A DNA stretch of 10,071 bases from Candidatus Zixiibacteriota bacterium (GTDB taxonomy: Bacteria > Zixibacteria > MSB-5A5 > GN15 > FEB-12): contig JAGLXI010000100.1 in assembly GCA_023132995.1 (NCBI GenBank), forward strand, positions 1 through 10,071, in the 5' to 3' direction. Positions within the stretch are counted from its first letter, which is position 1. Every line of letters starts with the position of its first letter. Below are positions 1 to 5,290 of this stretch, in pieces. The position numbers and the translations under genes were made by a program. The notes below the pieces were generated by a model. That model had not been told where the DNA came from. It saw only the letters and a list, made by a program, of their open reading frames with translations, and did not search any database.

Positions 1-227
1 TTTTGATAACTTCGCGCGAATCAGACGAATAGTTGGCAATATCCATAACGTGCAATATCCCTATTGCTAAGATATACGTAGCGGTTACACATTCCAAGGC
101 AACCGATTCGGACAATGTGCCCTGGAAACCATATTATAAGCTCCGCATTTCTCAAATGTCAAGTTGTTTTGTGGCGGTCGGTCAACCGGACATATTGGAT
201 CTCGGGCAATTGACTTCTTGGGTCTAA
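1..227. other. Intergenic flank without convincing gene
   Basis: Together with the element at 228-400, this makes 425 bases without a supported gene. A 64-codon plus-strand frame (33-227) and a minus-strand frame crossing the element (85-396) have no recognisable content or ribosome binding site. A 9-bp direct repeat, GCAATATCC, is present at 36-44 and 52-60. Nothing else is seen. Confidence 0.5.
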
Positions 228-277
228 CAGGCTGTTGAAAAAGCGTTTTGTGATGCTCGGAAGCCGCCGGATTCGTC

Positions 278-297
278 ATGCCCGCGAAAGCGGGCAT
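278..297. repeat. Palindromic hairpin, variant of ATTCCC-N8-GGGAAT type
   Basis: ATGCCCGC (278-285) and GCGGGCAT (290-297) are perfectly complementary around a GAAA loop. The form resembles the dRS3-like intergenic palindromes with consensus ATTCCC-N8-GGGAAT, here ATGCCC-N8-GGGCAT. It lies in the left half of the 173-bp element. Confidence 0.8.
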
Positions 298-321
298 CCA
301 GGAAGTCGTTGATACCAGTGG

Positions 322-341
322 ATTCCCGCGTGCGCGGGAAT
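322..341. repeat. Palindromic hairpin matching ATTCCC-N8-GGGAAT
   Basis: ATTCCCGC (322-329) and GCGGGAAT (334-341) pair perfectly around GTGC. This matches the dRS3 form ATTCCC-N8-GGGAAT known from Neisseria, and similar palindromes occur in many other proteobacteria. It is the mate of the hairpin at 278-297: outside the stems, GTC at 275-277 is mirrored by GAC at 342-344, so the pair forms a larger inverted arrangement. Confidence 0.85.
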
Positions 342-425
342 GACTTGTTATGGAAAGCAGTTGCTGTTTTGCGTTCTTTTCCGAGTTTTTCAACAACCTG
401 CTAATCAGACCTGCCTCCTTCAGCC

Positions 426-1652
426 TTATATGGCATCTATCTGGCGTTTCAACTCGTTGCAGGCACTTAGTCTGCGAGCATCAGGGTTTGACGACATACT
501 GTACAGATCACATTTGGATTTTATGATGGCTGGTTTTAGAACCGGGCTGGCACTCGGATACTCCCTGAGCTCATTGTCTATGTCCCGGATCAGGCTGGGT
601 CGCCTGCCGCTCGAGTTGCTCCACCGCTTCCAATCGTCAAGGCTGGGTATTCCGTCATCTTCTGTCAGCAGTTTAAGCGCTTCCCGTGTTCGCTTTCTTA
701 GCTCGACTCGTGCTGCATTCCGCCTCACCTTCTCGGTATTGTACCTGTCACACAGTATGAGGATGGTATTCAGGCAAATACGTATCTCAGCTTCTTTAAT
801 GCCAACTGCGCTTGTCAATGCGTCATGTTTTCGGACTTCGGCATCAATCATCTTTAACGCTGACGAGCGGGCACCTCTGATACCGTGGCTGACCCGGCTC
901 CAACGCATCCATGTGTCGTAATTCGGCATATTGGCGTCCTCTGGTGCACCACCGAGGCGACCGAGTTCAGCGTCCACACGGCGTTTCAGTTCATCACGGG
1001 CCAAACGCCTTCTCACTTTCTGGGGTCCGTAACTCTGGCAAAGATTCTTCAGGACGCTAAGGCACATGTGTTGCTCAAACAGCAATTCGTCATTATCGCG
1101 CAGTTCGTCATAGGTTTTTACTTCGCTGTCGATCTCTACAAGCAAAGCTGACCTTATATCCTTGATACCGGTGTAGAAAACGAAGCTCCATCTCATCCAT
1201 TCGTCATAGGGGGGCATGGAGTCATCTGGTGCTATCGCACCTCGATGGTGCTCGGCCCGCCTTTTTAGTTCCGTGTTTGCGGCACGTCGTCGTGGTTTTC
1301 GGGGATCATATTCAACGCACAGATGTGCGATGACGTCGAGGCAGAGACGTTTCTCCCGCTGCGTGTGGTCATCCCGGCTCACTGTCTCAGCGTATGTCAG
1401 GACTTCACTGTCGATCTGCATTAACTTGCCTGGGCGGTTCCCTCTGATGCCTGTAACTTCACTCCACAGTTTCCATTTCAACCGCGAAGGGAATCTATTG
1501 TCTTGCGGCACATCAGCAGGAACTGTCGGTGGGTCAGCCTTTTCGCCGAGTTTGTCGAGCGTAAATTGATACTGCGGGTCGTTTCTGAGAAACGTCCAAC
1601 CACGTGTGGTCAAATCAACATACATGCTGTCCGCAATGTTGCCGTCAAACAA
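426..1652 (-). CDS. Unrecognised protein with four tandem ~92-residue repeats
   Basis: Up to 408 residues from a TTG. The first 50 residues (for example MYVDLTTRGWTFL at 10-22) are unrelated to the rest and look like the end of a preceding domain. Then come four repeats, about 54-146, 147-242, 243-335 and 336-408. Each has W-x-x-W-S near its start (W60/W63, W152/W155, W248/W251, W341/W344), then I-D-x-E-V/L with a following aromatic or His, and R-R-x-A-x-x-E-L-K/R-x-R near its end. The first three also carry C-L-x-x-I/V-x-x-L-C. The units look helical and charged, with no membrane segment. No good start is visible: neither TTG (1652) nor ATG (1625, residue 10) has a convincing Shine-Dalgarno. 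The upstream ORF is in the same frame, separated by TAA and six codons, so this is probably the second part of one longer protein, either a pseudogene fragment or a read-through product. No family is recognised; a binding or toxin role is speculation. Confidence 0.65.
   Translation of the reverse strand: MFDGNIADSMYVDLTTRGWTFLRNDPQYQFTLDKLGEKADPPTVPADVPQDNRFPSRLKWKLWSEVTGIRGNRPGKLMQIDSEVLTYAETVSRDDHTQREKRLCLDVIAHLCVEYDPRKPRRRAANTELKRRAEHHRGAIAPDDSMPPYDEWMRWSFVFYTGIKDIRSALLVEIDSEVKTYDELRDNDELLFEQHMCLSVLKNLCQSYGPQKVRRRLARDELKRRVDAELGRLGGAPEDANMPNYDTWMRWSRVSHGIRGARSSALKMIDAEVRKHDALTSAVGIKEAEIRICLNTILILCDRYNTEKVRRNAARVELRKRTREALKLLTEDDGIPSLDDWKRWSNSSGRRPSLIRDIDNELREYPSASPVLKPAIIKSKCDLYSMSSNPDARRLSACNELKRQIDAI
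429..1493 (-). repeat. Four tandem ~92-codon coding repeats
   Basis: Protein-level tandem repeats in the 408-codon ORF, at about 1215-1493, 927-1214, 648-926 and 429-647 in coding order. The units are diverged. They are recognised by conserved W-x-x-W-S, I-D-x-E-V/L and R-R-x-A-x-x-E-L residues at matching spacing. The fourth unit is shorter, at 73 residues. They must be old duplications, since the DNA itself is not obviously repeated. Confidence 0.8.
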
Positions 1653-1670
1653 AGGATCGCAGCAGGGGCC

Positions 1671-1673
1671 TTA
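1671..1673 (-). other. In-frame TAA separating two same-frame ORFs
   Basis: The TAA that ends the 277-codon ORF is followed in the same frame by GGC CCC TGC TGC GAT CCT and then TTG, the first codon of the 408-codon ORF. Without this one stop, codons 2504 to 429 are open for 691 sense codons. There is no Shine-Dalgarno in the 18-base gap. A single C-to-T change (CAA to TAA), a programmed read-through, or a sequencing error would each explain it. Confidence 0.7.
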
Positions 1674-2504
1674 TGTTTTATGCCAGCTTATCTTTTTCCA
1701 CTTCATGCCACCGGTGGGAGAGAATTTGCCGGAGCTGCCAAGAGTATGCTTGTGCCCGGTCTGGTCTTTGGCGAAGCCGTGGAGACCGCCGCGGTACATG
1801 TCGATCGGTGCAGAACCCTCACATCCCACCAGTAGAACGCCAACCATCGTTCTGCTTGGCGCTCGATAACCGATATACAGGTGTCCGTGTTCTCCTATGG
1901 CGTCTATTTTGACGCCCGACCATGGGTTTATGTTGCCAATGCCGCCCATGCCTATATTGACCCCGTACTGCCTCACGTTGTGGTTCTTTTTCACCTCTTT
2001 GATCTGTTTGCTCTGGTTGTCGGGCAACCCGTCTTCAGGGGTCGGCAGGAACAGCACTCCGTGGGTAGCAGCAAAGCGAGTCTGGACAGGAACATTTCCC
2101 CAGAGCCAGTGCCAAAAATCCTCATTATCGGACTCCGGTAATTGGATCATAACCCTGCCGCCGTGCGACAGTGCTGCAGCCAAAGGAATGTCATAATCCG
2201 ACCAGCGTTTCCAAACGCCGTCGCCGTCTTTGAACAGCAATCCGCCGTACGCGAGTATCCCGAAGATACGAGCCAGAAGACCTTTTATGTCAACAGGGCT
2301 CTTTTTGAATGCGCCATACCACATGGCGACATCCAGATCGTATTGCTGCCCTTCGTCCCGATTAGCGAGCCATGTTTTTCTGGGACGGAAATATTTCGGC
2401 AAGCCATACCAATGACGCCCGGTCTTAATCTTGGATTTGATCTTATGTTCAGATCGACCCTTCTCAAGGTACCTACTATATAGCGCAGCAGCATCGCGTG
2501 GCAT
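1671..2504 (-). CDS. Unrecognised protein, candidate effector N-terminal part; in frame with next ORF
   Basis: A 277-residue protein that I do not recognise. The start is supported by GGGAGG five bases before ATG. The N-terminus is basic (residues 11-44, many K/R) and Trp-rich. A hydrophobic stretch at 73-91 (IKGLLARIFGILAYGGLLF) could insert in a membrane or bind an Eag-type chaperone. WKRWSDYDIPLAAAL (98-112) and the Trp cluster FWHWLWG (130-136) follow. The C-terminal part is Gly-rich: GVNIGMGGIGNINPW (181-195), GEHGHLYIGYRAP (204-216), MVGVLLVGCEG (220-230) and SSGKFSPTGGMKWKK (257-271). Two paired-His segments (GEHGH, GHKH) are possible metal or catalytic sites, but this is a guess. The reading frame ends at TAA (1671-1673) and continues in the same frame into the downstream 408-codon ORF, so this may be the first 40% of one longer protein. 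It lies last but one in the block, where effector genes often sit. Confidence 0.75.
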   Translation of the reverse strand: MPRDAAALYSRYLEKGRSEHKIKSKIKTGRHWYGLPKYFRPRKTWLANRDEGQQYDLDVAMWYGAFKKSPVDIKGLLARIFGILAYGGLLFKDGDGVWKRWSDYDIPLAAALSHGGRVMIQLPESDNEDFWHWLWGNVPVQTRFAATHGVLFLPTPEDGLPDNQSKQIKEVKKNHNVRQYGVNIGMGGIGNINPWSGVKIDAIGEHGHLYIGYRAPSRTMVGVLLVGCEGSAPIDMYRGGLHGFAKDQTGHKHTLGSSGKFSPTGGMKWKKISWHKT

Positions 2505-2509
2505 TTATG

Positions 2510-2515
2510 CCTCCC
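2510..2515 (-). promoter_or_regulatory. Shine-Dalgarno GGGAGG
   Basis: GGGAGG on the minus strand, five bases before ATG at 2504. It fixes the start of the 277-codon ORF over a competing overlapping frame that opens at 2521. Confidence 0.75.
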
Positions 2516-2526
2516 GCTCAACTTTT

Positions 2527-2562
2527 CGGCAGCAATAGACCGAAAGGTTCTCTATTGTGCCG
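2527..2562 (-). other. Intercistronic stem-loop after the Ig-like gene
   Basis: CGGCA (2527-2531) pairs with TGCCG (2558-2562), and CAATAGA (2533-2539) with TCTATTG (2551-2557), with a single bulged G at 2532. The apex holds CC-GAAA-GG (2540-2547). The stem starts three bases beyond the stop codon of the 304-codon gene and ends 11 bases before the Shine-Dalgarno of the 277-codon ORF. No U-run follows it on the minus strand, so it looks like an mRNA-processing, stability or partial attenuation structure more than a classical terminator. Confidence 0.5.
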
Positions 2563-2565
2563 TTT

Positions 2566-3480
2566 TCACTGTTGTGGCTGCGACTCGGAATCGTCATTCT
2601 GGTTGTCCTCGCTGGCGGGAACCTCAATCTCAACAGCACCCGGTGGTACGTCGGTTATTTTGACGTAACCACTATTATCGAGCTTCCCTTTTCTTTCCGA
2701 TCCGTCCGCGAATTTCAAGACATAGTCACGGTTTTTCATGGGCTCCCCGCTTTCGTCCAGCGCAGTGAACTCCACACAATCCTTAAACTCCAGCAATCCC
2801 GACTCCTGCTCCCGGCCGAATTCGGTATTTTCGACTTTGACCGTGAAGAAATACTCCGGAGGGTTGTACTGGCTCCCGTAACGGTCAAGTTCCTCCTGGG
2901 TCGCGATTTCATCGGTGTCCTCGTGGTACTCGTATTCCCACCGTACTTCGATGCGATCATCCATCACCTTCGCCGGCAACTCGATAATCTTGTCATGGGC
3001 ACTGTCGGTGTCGTGCTCATAGATGATAAGGGTCACCTCGGTGTGATCGCGCATGCCGCTGGTGTCGGCCGACAAAGTGAGAACGTCGCCGCGACGGGCC
3101 TCCGGTGCACTCCAGGACAGGTTAAACACGCGCACGGGTGGGAAGACGGGGATGCGGTCGGATTCGCCTTCCAGGTCGTTCTGCGGCAGCTTGACCTCAA
3201 AGTAGACGCGATCCCCAAGTTCGGCATCCGCCGGTATCTCGAACTCCCCCCCGTAAACGTTCTTTTTGATCTTGCCCTTGATCTTGCCCAGGTTGAGGCC
3301 GTTTTCGCTCTTGCCCTTAATCTTTATCTTGGCTCCCTCACCAACGAACGAGGTAACCACTTCAAAGACCACTGTCCGCCCGGCGATAGCCTTGCGCGTG
3401 ATCCATGAGGCGGAAATCAGATAAGAATCCAGTTCGATCTCGTGCTCGGAGTCGGTCGATTTGTTGAAGATAAGGTCCAT
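2566..3480 (-). CDS. Ig-like domain protein paralogous to the C-terminal half of the PAAR protein
   Basis: A 304-residue all-beta protein with no signal peptide. Residues about 22-116 look like one Ig-like domain, ending in a PPVRVFNLSWS junction. Residues about 117-232 form a second, clearly related to residues 198-300 of the PAAR protein in the same block: both have W-S, EA, G-D/E, T-L-x-A and T-x-G near the start, then an I/V-rich strand with D residues, an EV-x-WE strand and a FFTV strand. Residues 234-287 match the PAAR protein's terminal module (NRDYVLKFADGSERKGKLD, then a VPPG turn). The tail (288-304) is acidic and Q/S-rich, probably disordered. ATG at 3480 has AGGAG three bases upstream, and the gene starts 17 bases after the DcrB-like gene. 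The duplicated module suggests an adaptor or linker that contacts the spike or other Ig modules. No enzymatic motif is visible. Confidence 0.88.
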   Translation of the reverse strand: MDLIFNKSTDSEHEIELDSYLISASWITRKAIAGRTVVFEVVTSFVGEGAKIKIKGKSENGLNLGKIKGKIKKNVYGGEFEIPADAELGDRVYFEVKLPQNDLEGESDRIPVFPPVRVFNLSWSAPEARRGDVLTLSADTSGMRDHTEVTLIIYEHDTDSAHDKIIELPAKVMDDRIEVRWEYEYHEDTDEIATQEELDRYGSQYNPPEYFFTVKVENTEFGREQESGLLEFKDCVEFTALDESGEPMKNRDYVLKFADGSERKGKLDNSGYVKITDVPPGAVEIEVPASEDNQNDDSESQPQQ

Positions 3481-3497
3481 GCTCTCCTGTCGCGGCT

Positions 3498-3926
3498 CTA
3501 CCCGGCGGGGCCGGGTTCGAACGATTCAATGATCCGGTCCACTTCGTGCCGGATCGTTTTCATTGTCTTCTTGGAGAAGTTGGCGCTGAAACTGTATGCG
3601 ATCTTGTCGCGAATCATGTACGCCAGCTTGTGGAAGGTTACATCGCCGCCGGGCGACACCCATTTGTAGATGACCTCATACACCGGCACGCCGCTGGCGA
3701 GATTCCTCTGTTCTTCCTTGAGGATCTGCATATTGGGCCGGGATTCGACGACGCTGTCAATGCGCTCCTGGGCGTATTCGCTCAGCTCGGTCGTGACGCC
3801 CCGCTCGATGACAAGGGAGAGGCCGTGCTGGACGCCGCTGTCGTCAGGGCCCATAAAATGGTAGACGGATCGATCCTCCCAGTCATCCGGGAGGACAAGG
3901 CGAAAGCTGTTGTTGGTTGAACTCAT
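3498..3926 (-). CDS. DcrB/DUF1795-like protein, probable T6SS effector chaperone
   Basis: A 142-residue soluble protein without signal peptide or membrane segment. The layout matches the DcrB/DUF1795 family: an early FRLVLPDDWEDRSVYHF strand-turn (8-24), a central LSLVIERG (36-43), the helix LSEYAQERIDSVVE (48-61), then VYEVIYKWVSPGG and FHKLAYMIRDKIAYSFSANF, and a final helix MKTIRHEVDRIIESF. Members of this family include the Eag proteins, which bind the N-terminal hydrophobic segments of T6SS effectors and help load them onto PAAR/VgrG. A PAAR gene in the same block supports that role. Length of about 140 residues is normal for the family. It begins 49 bases after the propeller gene, with an AAGAGA purine stretch upstream of ATG as a weak Shine-Dalgarno, and ends 17 bases before the next gene. 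Which ORF is its client is unknown; the metallopeptidase or the 277-residue protein with its hydrophobic segment are candidates. Confidence 0.85.
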   Translation of the reverse strand: MSSTNNSFRLVLPDDWEDRSVYHFMGPDDSGVQHGLSLVIERGVTTELSEYAQERIDSVVESRPNMQILKEEQRNLASGVPVYEVIYKWVSPGGDVTFHKLAYMIRDKIAYSFSANFSKKTMKTIRHEVDRIIESFEPGPAG

Positions 3927-3975
3927 AATATCAAGTCTCTTACGTCATTCATATTCAATCAGTTCACTATTATCG

Positions 3976-5280
3976 CTACTTCAGGCACACTACCCCGCCC
4001 TTTGTTCCCACATACACGCGGCCATCGTTGTCCACTATGGGGCGGCAGGTGAGCTCATGTTCCAGAAACTTGGTGATGATCTCCTCGCCCGCGCTCGAAA
4101 TGTGCACCAGAGCAATGCCGGCGGCGGCCAGCACACTGCCATCGGACAGGATTGTTATGTATATGCTGCGACCACCCGAGGGGAAAGGGTATTCCCAGGC
4201 GATCTCACCGTCTCGAATATGAAGAAGTTTGCTGCCCAGCGCAAGGTAGACCCCGCCGTCGGGCGAGCTTGCGGGAGGATGCCAGATGATGTCCGCTTTT
4301 GGCAACTCGACTTGCCACTGCTCCTCGCCATCTGAGCCGATCTGCCTGAGCAGGCGGCCTTCGTCGGTATCTTGCACTACCAGCAGATCGTCGGAGTGGT
4401 TCAGGGAGAACGTGACAAGACCGGGCATCTCCCAGGTCTGTACGTCGTCCTTCGATTTGGCATCCAAAGGGATAACGTCAAAGTACTCGTCGGTGGCCAT
4501 GTAAACGCGCGATTCTTCAGAATCGATGCGGAACCCGATGGCAACGCCGCGCATTTGCCAGGACCAGATGGGCTTGATGGTCTGTTTGTCAATACGATCC
4601 AACACAAAACAGGGAGGGATTTCTTTGTCGCCAGGCATGCGGGGTGCCATACCAAGCGAATGGTAAATGCACACCCACTCTGAAGACTTCCTTTTCATGA
4701 AGTCGAGCAAGGGATACTCCAGAAGAATCGGCAAGCTGAAACGCTCCTTTACTTCGCTGTCAAAGCCGTATCTCTCATAGAACCCCGTTGCCGACATGCC
4801 CGTTATCCCATCGGGCTCCAGTGAAAAGGCGACGCCCGCGAAAATCTCCTTGCTCCAGATCCGAACGCCGGTGGTCCGCGATCGGGCTTCAAGTCGACTG
4901 TCATACCGTACGAGCAGGTTGTCGCCATGGATGGCTAGGTGGCGCGGGCTGTCTTCCGTCATGTCCGGACTATCGTCCAGAGGCCAAACGACTTGGTCAG
5001 CTATAGTTGCTTGCAAAGGCACACAGGAGGTGCCGGCTAGATCGCCGTACGGACGGGGGTTGACGTGATGGACCATGTTGGATTCACTGCTCGTAGCCAT
5101 TTGTAACTCTCCTTTTGCATCGTCGGCGCGGCAGGCAACGCAAAGCAACAATGCCGCAAGAAGCAACCGCAAGCCTCCTGCACATGCACCGCCGACCATC
5201 GTATGCGATACCAACTCCTCCCAGCATCCCTTGTAGAACTTCCGTCCAGGATCGCCATCTCGTTTGATACACTTCGCCAT
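3976..5280 (-). CDS. Exported PQQ-like beta-propeller protein (possible lipoprotein)
   Basis: A 434-residue protein with repeated blade-like segments typical of PQQ/outer-membrane-assembly propellers: GVRIWSKEI, IKPIWSWQM, GEEQWQVELP and GEIAWEYPF. Each is followed by strands such as SRVYMATDEYFDVIPLDA, GGVYLALGSKLLHI and GRVYVGTKGGVVCLK near the end. Residues 28-52 form a signal sequence (hydrophobic LRLLLAALLLCVAC). C50 could be a lipidated cysteine, but C47 at position -3 is atypical, so signal peptidase I cleavage is also possible. The start is uncertain. ATG at 5280 gives a long 27-residue N-region with a weak Shine-Dalgarno. ATG at 5199 gives a normal signal peptide, but a GGGAGGAG sequence lies 15 bases upstream, too far for good use. 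The gene begins 10 bases after the metallopeptidase gene. Such propellers are protein-interaction scaffolds. Here it could be an accessory or periplasmic immunity protein for the neighbouring effector, which is an inference from position only. Confidence 0.85.
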   Translation of the reverse strand: MAKCIKRDGDPGRKFYKGCWEELVSHTMVGGACAGGLRLLLAALLLCVACRADDAKGELQMATSSESNMVHHVNPRPYGDLAGTSCVPLQATIADQVVWPLDDSPDMTEDSPRHLAIHGDNLLVRYDSRLEARSRTTGVRIWSKEIFAGVAFSLEPDGITGMSATGFYERYGFDSEVKERFSLPILLEYPLLDFMKRKSSEWVCIYHSLGMAPRMPGDKEIPPCFVLDRIDKQTIKPIWSWQMRGVAIGFRIDSEESRVYMATDEYFDVIPLDAKSKDDVQTWEMPGLVTFSLNHSDDLLVVQDTDEGRLLRQIGSDGEEQWQVELPKADIIWHPPASSPDGGVYLALGSKLLHIRDGEIAWEYPFPSGGRSIYITILSDGSVLAAAGIALVHISSAGEEIITKFLEHELTCRPIVDNDGRVYVGTKGGVVCLK

Positions 5281-5290
5281 GCCTGTTCGA

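Larger units (their letters stand above)
228..400. mobile_element. MITE-like element with terminal inverted repeats and CTAA duplication
   Basis: A 173-bp non-coding element. Its left end starts CAGGCTGTTGAAAAA (228-242) and its right end is TTTTTCAACAACCTG (386-400). These are inverted copies of each other with one mismatch in 15. CTAA occurs directly outside both ends (224-227 and 401-404), a 4-bp target duplication. Ends like these occur on proteobacterial insertion sequences, so it may be moved in trans by a resident transposase; the family is not certain. It carries two internal hairpins (278-297, 322-341) and no transposase gene. It sits 25 bp beyond the stop codon of the last gene of the block, where its hairpins could end transcription or stabilise the mRNA. 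Confidence 0.85.

Noticed and set aside
275..344. Paired palindromes as a CRISPR array
   Set aside because: There are only two units, in opposite orientation, inside terminal inverted repeats, with no regular spacers. The mobile-element reading explains them.
85..396. Minus-strand frame of 103 codons as a gene carried by the element
   Set aside because: It crosses the element boundary and its hairpins, and has no Shine-Dalgarno or domain. Part of it is just the translated palindromes.
340..921. Plus-strand open frame of 193 codons
   Set aside because: It begins inside the mobile element and runs opposite the repeat protein. Its Ser/Arg/Leu-rich translation shows no domain.
2285..2521. Minus-strand 78-codon frame overlapping the start of the 277-codon ORF
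   Set aside because: The GGGAGG signal fits ATG 2504 in the longer frame, and the short frame lies inside it without any supporting signal.
2557..3408. Plus-strand open frame of 283 codons
   Set aside because: It lies wholly opposite the Ig-like gene, which has a good Shine-Dalgarno and clear homology to the PAAR protein. The plus-strand translation has no recognisable motif.
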